A DNA stretch of 64,000 nucleotides, taken from NCBI GenBank assembly GCA_964036195.1, contig OZ038451.1:20968318-21032317 (forward strand). The letters are read 5' to 3'. Below the pieces are notes generated by a model. The model searched no databases. It worked only from the letters and a program-made list of their open reading frames with translations, and was not told where the DNA came from. Source of the DNA: Sphaerolaimus hirsutus. Its lineage: Eukaryota > Nematoda > Chromadorea > Monhysterida > Sphaerolaimidae. Each line of letters begins with the position of its first letter. Positions within the stretch are counted from its first letter, which is position 1. A program made the translations under genes and the position numbers. Shown here piece by piece: positions 22,901 to 35,800 of the stretch.

Positions 22901-25396
22901 CAATATTGATTAAAGTCAAATATCTGCACTTTTCCGCCAATAACAAAGCACCTAGATCGGTGATTTTCTCGCAATGAGACAGACAAACTTGTCGCAAATG
23001 TTGCCAACCTAAAACAACTACTTCCAATGTGACATCTGTGATCTGCAAATGTTCAGAGAAATATTGGTATGTTTCAGCGGCGTGCATATGTATTTGTTGT
23101 GACGAAAAAATTTTTAAGTTGGGAAAATGGCTGAAATTTACGAATATGTCCAATTTCGGATAAAAACCCGCATTTTCAAACAGTCACCGTGGAATTTCAT
23201 CAAACCATTACAACGCTAAAAAGTTTAGTTCATGCAAAAAATACATCAACTGTTCCATAACCTAAATATGTATACTTAGGTGAAAAGGTACCATGCACTG
23301 TGGACCTAGTTCGCGCTGGCAGCGTGCCAGCCATTACTCATGCATGCGCCTCTTGTAAAATAATTGAAGCATATAATGTCGTTCTTATTTAAAATTCACA
23401 CTGCATATTTTTATACTTATCATTAAATTTTATTAAGTTTACATCAATGAATTTTATTAAGTTTACAACTGTCGATTGTAAAAGTAATCGTTGGCACTCT
23501 TAAATGAACCCATAAATAACAGCGCGAGCATAGTATCGAATCAACGGAGTACACAATTAAACCAAAAAGATAAAACGTCAACTTCCACACGCACCGCCGG
23601 TATGCCCTCCAAATTTATTTTGACCACATTCGGAGCCGCGTCGATAATTTCATCCAAAACGCCAATATCCAGTTGAGAATTGAAACCCAAGTCCAAATTT
23701 GTCAACTGCGGCAAACTGACGTCAACTCCGAATGCGTGCGGAGGGAACGAAGTCTCCCGCCCAATGAAATATGACAGAGATCGGACGCCGTGCGCTACCT
23801 GAGTAGTAAATTGTCTATGAATGGTTTTTCATGGAAATGCAATTTGGAAAGGGTACGGGTATTTCAGGATTTGCAGTCACAAATCCGGTATAATGTAAAA
23901 TGTTCTTTTTTGGTCAGACTTCTGAATTTTGCATGGCGTTTGACACAGGGACGTAGCCAGAATTTTTGAGCGGGGGGTCGGATTGTATACGGAGCCCAGC
24001 GAACGGGGGGGCGGCGCCCCCCCCTAAAATTTTACCCCCGTAGTAAGGAAATGGCGCCATGGCGCTGGCGCCATTCGTAGGCGCCAAAACAGCAGTATAC
24101 GTCTGTATTTTACAGGCATATACAGCGACATGGACAGGAATTGTGTCCATTTTCGCTGGCTTTGAGGCCGCGGAGACTGGTCAGCCGAAAATATATGTTC
24201 TGGCGGGAAAATGCGCGCTTGCGCGCAAAACTTTTTCATACTGTCGACAAAATCGTCTTCTGAAAGTGCCATTTCTGGCACATTTTTTGGTCCGGCCCAG
24301 GAAGGGGGGGGGCGGCCGCTCCCTTGGTTTGACATGAATTTTTGAAGTGAAAATATTTTTTAAAGACCCATAATTCTTTTTAAAATACGTCTTTTTAAAA
24401 CCTCCGGAGCGTCGGCCCGGTTCCAAAATCGAGACTCCAAATCCATAAACCTAAACACCATCAAAATCCAAGGTGTCCAAAACCTCACCTGCGGCAGTAC
24501 CATAGCAAAAGCGGCAATACACTTTCTCAAATGTTTCCTATCATCATCGCATTTCGCATTAAAAGCCTTTTCAATAGCTTTCGATGGCTGAAATTCAATT
24601 TTCCGCCACAATCTCGGCTCGCGAGAAATCATGTACAAATATCGACATGTGGCAGCTGCGGATGCGCAGATTTCGGATTGCGGGAGGTAAGTTAGAATTT
24701 GGACCAAAATGTCAGCTGGTAGGGTGAGAAATGGGTTGTCTGCCTGTAGGGGGGCGGGGTTATTTGGCGATTTTAGGGTTCTGCATTTTTGAAACAGTTT
24801 ACAGCAGAAGCATTGAAACAGTTTACAAAAGAAGAAATTTTGAGTACTTTTTCAGCAGGTATTTTGCAGATTTTCTGACACCCAAGCATGCAATTTCACG
24901 TACTAATTAACGATGTTGGTTGTTTTCACTGATTTTGTAGCATTCTTAGTGTCAAAGCTTTCACATTTTCGTGCTGCGTCGGTCTATAATGAAAACTGTG
25001 GTTGTTGTATTTTTATGAAATCCATCCAAATGTCATTCCAGACGCTCCAAGTATGAAACAGTGTCACTTTTGCGAAAATCTCATATCATTCCTGCCACAA
25101 AAAAATTTTTGGGCCAAAATCCCAACTTCACAAATCCATAAAAAGTCAACCCACATTGACATCATCCTGTCCCTCTTCCTGGGAAACAGACATTCCCTCA
25201 CACTTCACATTTGAGCCGACCACTTCAGCAAAACAAGACGGTGATGGACTAATCATAGACTGTTCAGGACTGGCCAGCCACTTGGCACAGTGCCAAGTTT
25301 CTGACTGTTCCGATGCACTGTCAACTGGATGGCAACTCGATGACGCTGTGGTGCATGGTTGTATTGGCTGTGTTTCCGTGGATGTGTTTCCATTTT
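19916..25396 (-). CDS. F-box / leucine-rich-repeat protein (FBXL-type)
   Basis: Likely substrate-recognition subunit of an SCF (SKP1-cullin-F-box) ubiquitin ligase. Exons 5' to 3': tentative 25396-25155, then 24743-24489, 23798-23595, 23042-22876, 22390-22219, 21945-21772, 21516-21325, 20131-19916. The last seven have GT/AG borders, matching phases and 460 codons including the stop. The exon at 24,743 carries an F-box (LPADILVQILTYLPQSEIC, then REPRLWRKIEF). The next five exons are leucine-rich repeats of the cysteine-containing type (LTNLDLGFNSQLD, CLSHCEKITDLGALLLAEKC, LEALCLSWCWSVTEKG). The last exon ends with QIVVANYYGEMW and a cysteine-rich tail. The tentative first exon is S/T/Q-rich and joins in phase 0; its 5' border and the true start codon are unresolved. 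Which FBXL orthologue this is I cannot say. Confidence 0.85.
20162..20876. mobile_element. Composite TIR element in F-box gene intron
   Basis: The left end GGCACACTCAAATTTTCAG at about 20,165 and the right end GAAAATTTTGAGTGTGCGG with GTGCGCC beyond it (20,850-20,876) are inverted copies. Next to both are inverse TTCGAAC motifs and GGGCGGAATT repeats. A second copy of the right end (TTTTGAGTGTGCGGTGCGCC) occurs at 20,385-20,404, so two elements or one element with an internal duplication are present. It lies in the last intron of the F-box gene. Confidence 0.65.
21675..21771. repeat. ACCGTACCGTAA-type degenerate repeat in intron
   Basis: A short stretch of degenerate TACCGTAA/TTTGCGGTA units (such as GGTACCGTACCGTAATGT on the minus strand) begins directly at the donor of this F-box gene intron. 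The same motif fills FIP1 intron 33,248-33,463 and the patch 35,877-35,945. Its borders are unclear. Confidence 0.5.
23946..24326. mobile_element. hAT-like CAGGGACGTAGCC element with 8-bp duplication
   Basis: The 381-bp element starts CAGGGACGTAGCCAG and ends GCTCCCTTG. It is flanked by exact 8-bp repeats GTTTGACA (23,938-23,945 and 24,327-24,334), as expected for hAT insertions. The interior has poly-G/poly-C tracts, GCGAACGGGG and a GGCGCC patch. It lies in the F-box gene intron between the F-box exon and the first LRR exon. Relatives are at 28,155-28,421 and 59,145-59,573. Confidence 0.75.
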
Positions 25397-26809
25397 CTGG
25401 AAGATATGATATTGGGCAGTTGGGTGAGAAACTGGTTGGAATGAGTGTACAGACAGAAATAGGGTTGGGAATTTTCAAAATTTTCGGGTTCCGAAAATGT
25501 GCAGGTATGGGGCACTCGCCGTACTAGGGTAGGTTAAAAATCTATTTTTAAGCAACCAAATTTTTTTAGATCATCTATTTTTTATAGAGTGAGAGTATTG
25601 AAAAACGACCGCGCATAACCAAGCGGACCCGCAAATAAAATAAGTTACAGTTTCCAATTACAGTTACTTACTGTAGTTACAGTTTCGGAAATAACAGTTA
25701 TGGATGTCGACAGACAAGTGGATTTGTGTCTAGAGCGAAACAAGATTGATACGGGTTCTGAAAAAAGTCTTCACAAAAGTTTGAATTAATTTGTATCCTT
25801 TGTGGGAATGCGCGCGTAGGCTTTACTTTTTGGCGCCCGGTATACGGAAATGTTGCATCGCGGATTAGCGATGTGACAATGAACTCAAAATTCAAGCATG
25901 GAGCTTAACAGAGTTCCATGTACTCCAAGAGGACGATCATCACCAGGCAATGATAAAAAATACAACGATAAAAACATAAAAAACCTTCATATCCAACCAC
26001 GGGGCGCGGAGGTACAACAAAGTCGCGCACTGGCGCCTTGCCAAACCACCCCAAACCGAGCATCTGGGTGTATCAAATAAAATTAAAAAAATATACGAGA
26101 AAATTCTCAGGGGGGGTATTCGAAATACAAAATATTCGTTCAAAAGGTTTTCATTTGACGACAAAATTCAGATTTTTAAAAATATTGTTGCAGTTAAAAA
26201 TGGGAAATTTGACGTGTGTGGCGGCTTGTTTTGATGGTGATTTGATCAGCCTCGCTGCATCAACAAACATCAATTTTCATACACGACTTTATAACGATCA
26301 CAAAATCTCTTTTTCTTGTCGTGTTTGTTGCCAGAATAGTTCTAATCAACCTAGCTAACAAAGCTAAATCGCACAATTCTGACAAAAACAATGACAACAA
26401 GAAAAAAGTGTGATCTAGGCACATTCATTATGAGGTCATGAAGATTGATGTTTGAAGCAGCGAGGCAGATAAAATCATTATCAATCGAGACATTTCACAC
26501 CCCAAATTTTCCATGTTCAACACAACAAGATGCTTGAAAGTTCTAAATTTTATCGCCACAAAAAAAACGTGTGAAACGCTCACAGAGTAAAGCGTAAAGG
26601 CATGGAAAGCGTAAAAGTATTGTAAGCGTGCATTAACGCAGATGTAAATTGATAAAATGGCGCAATAAAGATTGACATCTTCAGGCGATTTTATAGTGGA
26701 TTACAAAAACTTTCAATAAACAAGCAATTTTAGTGCAATAATCGATAATCAAAATAAATCGATTTAATCAATTTAATACAATTCATGTTTCAACAGAAAA
26801 ATCAACGTT
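25397..26809. other. Intergenic between F-box gene and FIP1 3' end
   Basis: No gene is supported. Near 25,646-25,700 the unit AGTTACAG repeats several times. An inverted-repeat element occupies about 26,199-26,512. ATTAAA motifs lie just past the FIP1 stop (minus strand, 26,770-26,785) and could serve its polyadenylation. Any missing 5' exon of the F-box gene would fall in the left part of this interval. Confidence 0.45.
26199..26512. mobile_element. Inverted-repeat element, about 0.3 kb
   Basis: The arm at about 26,199-26,280 (including GCCTCGCTGCATCAACAAAC) is inverted at about 26,438-26,512 (including TGTTTGAAGCAGCGAGGC). Identity is high near the inner ends and lower toward AATGGGAAATTT/AAATTTTCCAT at the outer ends. 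There is no coding capacity. It is a fold-back or MITE-like element; superfamily unknown. Confidence 0.6.
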
Positions 26810-29800
26810 TCAATCAGATTCTTGCTTGGGTTCCTTCTTTGTGCGTTTGGAACGTTTACTGGTGCTTTCCTCGCGACTCCCTTCGCGCTTGCTGCTGCAA
26901 ATTGACAACTTTAAAGTGTAAAGTGGCACTTTAAGCACATGGGCAGCCGATGGGGTGGGTGCGGCAGCTATCTATATATCTCCGGGAGAAAACTTGTGTA
27001 CCTATCCCCTGAATGCCCTGGATTAAACGTAAAATAAACGTTAAAAAAAGCATTTTTCTCAGCAACACGTGAACGTCACATCAATTAAACCGCGAAAAAA
27101 CCTAATGTTCTATTTTCCACCTACAATATTTCTTCTAATAGAAGAGCGCCGTTCTATTTTTTTGTCGACTTTTGTACCTGCCGTTCTATTGGAGGCTGCC
27201 GTTCTATTTTTTCACCACTTTTTTCACACATTCTTTATTTGAACATATTTAGTTTTATTTATTTATTAACTTGAGCAATATTTTGTCATCAGAGCATCAA
27301 TTTGAAAGTTTCATATATGTTTGAATGCTTTGAACGTTACCGCCATTCATTTTTCATATTCCTTGCTTTTTGGCACTCTTCTAACATAATTTCTACCTGC
27401 CGTTATATTGGAGGCTGCCGTTCTATTGTTTTCGTGTGTGCAAAAATGCCAAAACCCGCTGTTCTATTGGAAGTGCCGTTCCATTGGAGGTATACCGTTC
27501 TATCAGAAGAAATACGGTAGTTTTCTCCCAAAACCCCCGCAAAAGTAAAAAAAAATCGACAAACCGTTTCTTTTTCCTATTATCATCATCGCTGCCGTCA
27601 TCCCGACGGCGGCTCGATCGCTCGCGAGATCGGCGCTTACCTTCAAAAAAAAAATTAAATTAAAAAAAGAAGAGGAGGGCTAGGGATTAGGGTAAATATT
27701 GGACAATATAAACCGGCCCATAGAACTGAGAATCCCGAAATTTTGCCAGACACAGCAGCGAGAAAAATGCGACATGTTGAAATGCCACATGAACCGTCGA
27801 AGTTAAATTTATTATTTTACTGTAAGACGGTCAATATACTCGGATGACATTACGCCGTACATTTTTCCGTAGGAAACACTCCGTCATGACGTGATCACTT
27901 TCGTCGCCGTCATCATCTCTCGCCATCACGTCGTCTTGATGGTCATCACTTTCTCGTCACCACGTCTTCCATAAGTTCTCGGCTGGCCGTCTGCCGGCCA
28001 AAGACATAACTCTTATCTGTTTGTAGAGTATCGTGTCTGCCGAGTATATTAATGAAGCAAATTTGACTGAAAAAAGATAAACTAGCGGACTAAAACCTGC
28101 CGTCCACGAAAAAATCAAATCACCGTCATTCCGGCAGAAAAATAAATCCAACCAGGGACGTACGCAGGATTTTTGAGCGGGGGGGGCGGATTGTTTACGG
28201 AGCCCGGCGAACGGGGGGGGGGGCGGCGCCCCCCCCTAAAATTTGGCCCTATTGTAAAGGAATGGAGCCTTGGCGCTGGCGCCATTTGTAGGCGCCAGCG
28301 CCATAACTCCATTCCGCTATCATAGGGCCAAATTTTAGGGGGGGGGGGCGCCGCCCCCCCCCGTTCGCCGGGCTCCGTATACAATCCGCCCCCCCCGCTC
28401 AAAAATCCTGGCTACGCCACTGGTGTGCACGTAAAATGCATCCTGCATTAACCACTTTTTGAGATAGAGAGGCAGAATGATGAAATTTGGTAGTGACAGT
28501 AATGACAATATGAGCTAGGCTTATGATATCATAGCTAATGTTGGTTAGTGCTGGCACATTGCCAACACTCGTGGCTTACACTAGCCAAAGTTTCATGATC
28601 ACAACTTAAAGCAGCATTGAGCTAGAGCACCATTTGTACATCAGTACAAAATGACCGAAATTGTAACCCCCACAGTTCCTCAGTGGGTGGAGCTAGAGGG
28701 GTGAAATTTTGGGTGAAAACTCATCACACCTGATATCTTAACCTGTCGAAATTTTATGACCATAGCTTACCCCTAGCGCGAATGGCGAGCACTGCCCGGG
28801 GACTTTTCAGCCGGACCATGTACATAAGTTTGAGACTGATGCAGGCAGAGATTGTGTATATGTTGGGAGACAGAAACACTTCATATTTTCGTGAAAAACT
28901 CTAAATATACATCTGCCAGTGTATAAAGTGTTCCACACATATTCCGTTGCAGATATTCTACATTTAATTAAAAATAAATAATATTAGTCATTTTTCTCAC
29001 TTTTTTGCATTTTTTGTCTCTCCGAAAACATAACTTAACTAACTTAACTTAAAACATAACTAATGGCGTCACGACAAATACATTGTGTCCCAAAAAAGGA
29101 ATGCGCACCTGCTCGCATCCGAATAGGACGCAGGGCTTCGTTCACGTTCGCCAGCCCCATAGGCACCGGGTGGCCCACCGAAACCGCTGTAAATATTTTA
29201 CAAATACTTTTATGTGTGGGTGGGGTTTTGTCAACAATATCTTTTTTTTAAATTGAAAAAGACTTTTGCTCTTCTCTCAAAATACAAAAAATAGGTACGG
29301 AAACTTGTAAATGTTTTGAGGACACACAAATTTACTTACCTTATGCCGCTTTACACAGTTGGTACCATATATTGGAAAATTATTTGCAAAACTAATTCTG
29401 GTGAAAGCACTGTTGTTAATCACGCGTGAACCATTCAACCATTCTGTCTTCTAACCGGCTTTGGGAATTTCGCTTGTCAACTGTAGAACTTTTCGCACTA
29501 TAAAATTTTGCACATTTTAAGAAACTTACGGCGCGCCGACATTGGGCGGCATTCTCAATCCGGGCGGTGCGAAACCCTGACCGAATCCTGAAAAAACGAC
29601 AAAATTTGGAAAATGGACATTTTTAAAAAGACATCAGAAAACCGTTTAAAATAAATTCTTTAAATTACCTGCTGGTACGCCGGGTGGGCCGGAAACTCCG
29701 GGCGGCATGATGCCGGGCGGGGGCAAATCTACGCGTGAAAATATTTTTAAGAAATGGTCTCAAACTAAATTCAGACTGTGCTTTTCGACGCTAGGAAAAG

Positions 29801-32800
29801 TTGAAAATTAAACATTCAAATTTGTAACCAAAGATGTTGAAACAAAAATGCAGTAGATAAAAAGCGTCCCAAAAAGCATCTCTACTGAGGCACCGGTGTG
29901 TATAGCACTTCAAAAACTTTACGGAGTGAAATAAAAAAAGGGAATAAAGGTGCCCAACTCTAAATACCCCACACTGCAACAATTTAGAGCAAATAAAATT
30001 GAAACCCGAAAATTCCCAAAACAATGCACAACGTGACAAACCTTCATCTAGGCTCAAACAACCCAACACCAGATTTCCTGCACAATTTACCATAACACTA
30101 CCATAATCCACCGAATACAAATACACCAATTGAGGAGTTTGTTTCCGAAACCCGTTATCTCCACGTTTTTCAATTTTGTCAAAATTGCATTTGAAACTTT
30201 GGCATTGGCCCGAGCCAGCATGGTTTGAGTGACAATGCTTGCCAAATTTTTTTCGAAAAGGCCATGAATTTCTCTACATTCACCATATTTACAACCCTCT
30301 GGCTGGCAAATTTGGTCAAAGTTATGGCCACTTGATTGACATCACATCAACATACGTACATGGGAGATTTGTTCCTTAACGGGTTTCGAGTGCAAAATGC
30401 ATTTTTGTATGGGATTGCGCTCCCTCCCTACTAAATTTGTAACGGGTTTCGGGTGCAAAAAATGGTAGATTTTTTTTGGAGATAACGGGTTTCGAGTGCA
30501 AATTCACTTATTTTAGGCTGGAGATAACGGGTTTCGGATGCAAAATTCCATTTTTTTTCAAAAATCGGTATCTCTGTATCTCGGGATCGGTATGAGAAAT
30601 TGAGATGATTTTTTCTATCGAGAAGAAAAACATTTATATACGTCAGATCCGCACTTAACTCTATTTTTTTCACTTTGGTCCTAACGGGTTACGGAACCAA
30701 ACGCCTCAATTGGAAACATTTCTTTACATTTAAAGGAAAACTAATTTGTGCACAAAAAAACTTTTCCCCTCACTGGAGCAAATTCACTGCACCATTTGCA
30801 GGCCACCCTAATTTTACACTACATAAAATAAACCTGATGTTCAACCTAGGATTTGGAAAAAAACGTTTTTTTTAACTCGATGTTTTTTTTAATAAAAAAA
30901 CGTTTTTTTTTAAAAGCTCCCAGATGTGACCTAGTGTCAACATATATAGGTATATCAGACACTGGCAATACTCTGTGATGTTAAATATGACCATATAATG
31001 GCTGTGGAGCCATGGGATAGCATTATAAGTGGTGATTTGTGTCAAAAATATCCATTTTTCGTCGACATATCGTTCGTATATCGCCTTATAGTCGAATGTT
31101 CGTGACTTCAGGTAAAGTTTGGCACGGAATGGTGATCAAACAAGGTTATAAAAGGAGGTTGTTACTTTGGGAGTGAAGTTACACACTGTGGAGGTACATG
31201 GAAGCACATTACCTCAATATTATATATTACAGCAACATATGTCGGCTTATTCACCCATGGTAGCACATAGAAATGGATGTTTTGATACTAAAAATGCAAC
31301 AAAACCAATGAAAACAACCACCAATGTCAATTTGTGTGTGAAATTGCGCGCTTGCGCGCAAAAATTTTGCAAAATACCTTGTGCTTAGTACTAAAAATTT
31401 CGGCCGATGTTTTTTTAAAAAAAAAACATTTCGGACGTCATGTTTAAAAAAAAAAAAAACGTTTAAAAAAAAAACGTTTAAAAAAAAAACGTTTAAAAAA
31501 AAACATCGGCCAACCCTAGTTCAACCAAATATCAAGTTGAAAAGCGACTCAAAACCCAAACCATTATCTCTCCAACTCACTAGTGGGCGGCAGCATGCCC
31601 CCTTGCCCCTGATTGGGGTGCATGCCGGGCGGGAAATTGCCGGGTCTGTTGCCCTGCAACGGGTTCATCATGCCCGGCGGCGGCACGGACATGTTGATGT
31701 TGGGCGGCGGCCGCATGAAACCGGGCGGTGGGCCACCGGGTAAACCTGAGGGGCATGGATGGCACTTGCTTTTTTAAATGATTTTTTTTCAAACGTCAAA
31801 GCATTTAAAAAATGATTTTTGGCAAAAGCTTGTGGAAGTTTTCGCCCGATTTAAAATCGCTATGCCTATTCATTCCTTTTCTAATTTTCAGCCAATTTTT
31901 ACTATTTATACATGTATTTATTGTTAAAAATATATTTTACAACTAGATTCAGCTATTTTTCAACTTTTTTATCTTCTACACCTACATAAAGCCTATAAAT
32001 GAACATCAGCGAAACCTCCCCAAAACCCACAATGTTCCAGCTATCTCTCCGTCCAGAAACGCGCTTTAACATCTACCCAAACCCCCGCGAGGGGGGGGGG
32101 GTCCAAATCCAAACAACCCAACCCCAACCCACCCATAATGCCCGCAGTAACAGTAGGAATAGCCGAGGGCGCGGCGCTGCTCACCACGCTTGATACAGAC
32201 GCGGGCGGCCCTTGAGTACCCCCTTGTGCCTGGCTGCACACGGGCACCCCCTGCTGCGGTCGCTGTTGCAATGGAGGGGTGCTGATGGAAGGGGGCGGAG
32301 CGTGAGAGACTTCGTGCTGATTGGTCGAAGTGGGCGGCGGCTCGGAGACTGGGGGATGGGGGGCGATGTGATTTTATGGTTGAATATCTGTTGTTTTTTT
32401 TTCGTTTGAGCGGCTATCTAACCCCCTCACAAATCGCCGAGCTATCTGTATAGTGCGGAAGCCGCTCGGCCATCTACCTATGCCGAATTATAATTTTCGG
32501 CTACTATACCCTGGACAAACACCAAATGTGCCCACACACACTAGTTTTCACCGTGACTTCGTGTGAAAACTGAAATTTTTTCAAATGCAAATTGATGAAC
32601 ACGGTTGAATGATTTTATTTAAGTTAAATTTGAATTTAAATCAATGAAAGCTTAAAATTGAAAATTTGAAAACTAAAACACATATAGCATACAATAAGAG
32701 TAGGCTGGATGTCGCCATGTCGCCATTTCAGTTTTCACATCAGTCACGGTGAAAACTAGTGTGTGTAGGGCCAATGGACCAAATTTTTGCTCAAAATCGC

Positions 32801-35800
32801 AAATTTTCATTCCTGTTTACCCATTTTCACCTTTAAAATCACTAGTTCATATGCATTTTTTAACGTATTTTCAGTTATATTTCCCCTATTTTGAGCGATT
32901 TCCCCCGTTTTTTGCCTTCTAAACCTTTAAAAAACCTATACATTCCACACCCGCGACACCCCAAAAATCAGCGATTCTTTATCAATCCAAACCCCCGCTA
33001 GGGTTACAATCCTGGAGACCCCCGGCAACCCCCCAACTGAGACCCCCGCCCCGAACCCACCCTGCGGCGGGGGGCTGGCCCTATCCACCCCTGGCGGCCC
33101 GCTGGAAGTCGACTGATTGGCAACGGCCCCTGTGTCGCCGAGCTGCTGCTGCGGCGGGTTGCCGGTGCCCTGGGCGGGCGGCTGGCTCGAGGTCAAGGTC
33201 GAGATGGCCACCGGCACGGACACCATGCTCGACGGCACCGAAGCGATCTGGGTGTGGGAGATGGATGGAAGATGTGGGGCGGAAACTTAATTTACCGAAA
33301 CGTATCGCCAAATTGGAAAAATTTACGGTAAATTTACGGTACCGCAAAATTTGAAAATTTATAACCGTACCGCAAAATGAATAATTTTCGATAACGCAAA
33401 ACGGAAGTTCACCGCACCGTAACGTTTACCGACAAAAAATTTCACCAGGATCAAATCATTTACCGATTGTATCTGCTGTTGCTGCTGCGGCTGGGTGCTC
33501 TCTAATTTTATAACCTGCACATTTTGCTGCTGGGGGCTTTCAAACTTGACTGGAAGCACGTTCTGTTGGCTGCCGCCCAAAACTTGGATTGAGCTGGTTT
33601 GCTGTTGTGGCGGCGGCTGTGGTGAATTTGAGTTGACAGAACCAAAGTGAATATGTAAACTAAAGTGGGAAGAGCTGAGTTACCGTTAGTCCTCGAATAA
33701 GTCCCCGGGGGAGGTTTGTTGTGATACTTTTGGACATCAAAAGTCATTAAAAACGACTGGGCATATTCAAAAGGGAGTTGCAGTAAGCGGGCTTACTCGG
33801 GGATTTACGGTACTTATGCGAAACTTAACCAGCTATTTATGCAGAATAATTCTTGCTAAGAACATTTCGTTCTCGGTGAATCTCGGCGTGCAAACAAACC
33901 AAAACCACCTCAAATTCGCTGAACTTTCAACTCTGCAAATTCACTTTTGCATATGCAAAAAGAGTTTTAAAAACCCACCTGCGAGACATCTGTCTGCGAT
34001 GGGTGCCTGCCACTGGCCTGCGAAGTGCCAACGGTCCCCCCATGTCCAATCACTTGATTCTGTTCCTTGCTCCTCTGCTCAGCTGCCTGGGGGCACTCCC
34101 AGAGGCTGTAAAGTGCCCTGGAAAGTGTTAAGGGTCATGTAAAGTGTTAAAAGTCTTGTAAAACGGCCTGGAAAATGCCATTTTTCAGGGCATTTTACCT
34201 TACTTTTTTGGCATTTTGCATGACATTTGACATTTTCCAGGGTACTTTACAGGGTCTGGGAGAGGCACCTGCGCGTATTGCTGGGCCAAATTCACAATTA
34301 ATTTTGGCCCCTGGCCCTGATTTTGGCCCTGCTGAACGTTTTGGTTTTGTTGATTTTGATTTTGTTGTTGCGTAGATTGCTGTTGTTGCATTTGGGAAAA
34401 AGCGTTGCTGCCGCCGATCGTCGGTATGCCGTGCGGCGTTTTGTTCTGCGTTTTTTGGGTGACCTTTTTGGTGTGGGATTGGCAATTGACAATTTTTGGG
34501 TTTAAGGAACATGTAAAAATTGACATAACTAGTAAAATTGGCGAAAAAGTTAATGCTATTTGAAGCTAAGAAGTTGGGAATATTAGAATAAATATAATCA
34601 GAAATGGGCTCACACACATTAGTTGACATCAAAATTCGTGTCAATTAAATTAAACCAAATTTTGGTTAATTATGTCGTTTCAAATCACTTACGTGATAGA
34701 GCACAGTGAATTTTTTATCGTCACACTCAATTTCCATTGTTTCTGTTAAGTGTGATCCTTTGGAAAAAAACTGTTTGAGCCTTTTAGTTGACACGAATTT
34801 GCGATGGCAACTAGTGTGTGTGGGGCCCAATGGTCCGACATTAATAGCGGGTTCACGCCAAAGGGATCGGTCCGAATGGGGGATCTCGTTTGGTAATTTT
34901 ACAGTGACAAGAAAAAAACAGTACAAAATGTCCGGATTTTTGAGTCCCGATCACGAAACCCAAATCCCAATCCCAGCTACTAAAATATCCCAGACGCGGT
35001 CCCGAAAACCCATTTGACAGTCCCATTTGAAACCCAATATCCCCATAAAAACCACAACGAAAGTAGGCTCACTCCATTTTCTCACCTGCGCATTAGCCAA
35101 GTGGGCATTTGGCTGTCCGATGATAATTTGTTGAAAAAACGCTTTGTTCGCTGCGGCCGCGTTGCCGCCGTACTCAGAGCGCAGTTTTCGCTGCCTCTCG
35201 CAGTACATGTTCCATGTGTCTGCGATGTTTGAGGGTTTTGTGATTGATCCAACTGTTTTTGGATTGTTTTAAAAATTGCACAATACCAGAAAAGTACTAA
35301 AAAAGAAAAAAAATTGTAAATTGGCAGGTGTCCTTGTAAAAACGGTTATGCCTGTTTTTTAAATACGTTTTTAGACGTTAAAAACACCAGTCATCCTCTA
35401 CCACAACATAAATAAATAGGTAAAAAATTAACTGCCAATGTTTAGAAATTTCAGAGAGCCACTTTTATAAAGTGGGCGGAGTTAGTGGTAATTTGTTCTG
35501 AAAAACGTCACTTTCATCGTAAAAAATCGCCAGACCCGACCTTCAGTGAATCCATAATTAAAGTAATCTGTAATATCCGCCCCCGGCTTTCTCCAAGGTT
35601 TTTCTTCCAACGAAGCGAGTTCAAAATCGAATATTTGCACGCCATTCACCTCTGCAGTTGCATCTACGTCCATTTTACCTGCGTTTACCTGGTTTTTTAA
35701 TTAAATTAATACATAACGTTGTATTCATTATCGTACTGTCATATATTTTTTACCTTAAGATCGATATTAAACCTATAAAGTACCAATTGAGCAAGTCGAC

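Noticed and set aside
24360..24488. Extension of the F-box exon beyond LPQ
   Set aside because: A GTGAGG donor directly follows CTGCCGCAG and the next LRR exon joins in phase; the extension reads non-LRR sequence ending at a stop.
25156..25527. 123-codon plus-strand frame
   Set aside because: The minus-strand reading of the same DNA joins the F-box exon in phase and has S/T/Q-rich disordered composition; the plus reading has no splice or start support.
30431..30673. 80-codon minus-strand frame with repeated ETRYLQ
   Set aside because: It comes from internal tandem units of the CCAATTGAGG element and has no gene context.
31381..31743. 120-codon plus-strand frame
   Set aside because: Its first part is the AAAAAAACGTTT repeat and its second part is antisense to a FIP1 exon (31,581-31,745) whose minus-strand reading is strongly family-like.
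34323..34505. Leucine-rich plus-strand frame (LVLLILILLLRRLLLLHL) resembling a membrane segment
   Set aside because: It is the antisense reading of the glutamine-rich FIP1 exon 34,269-34,445.
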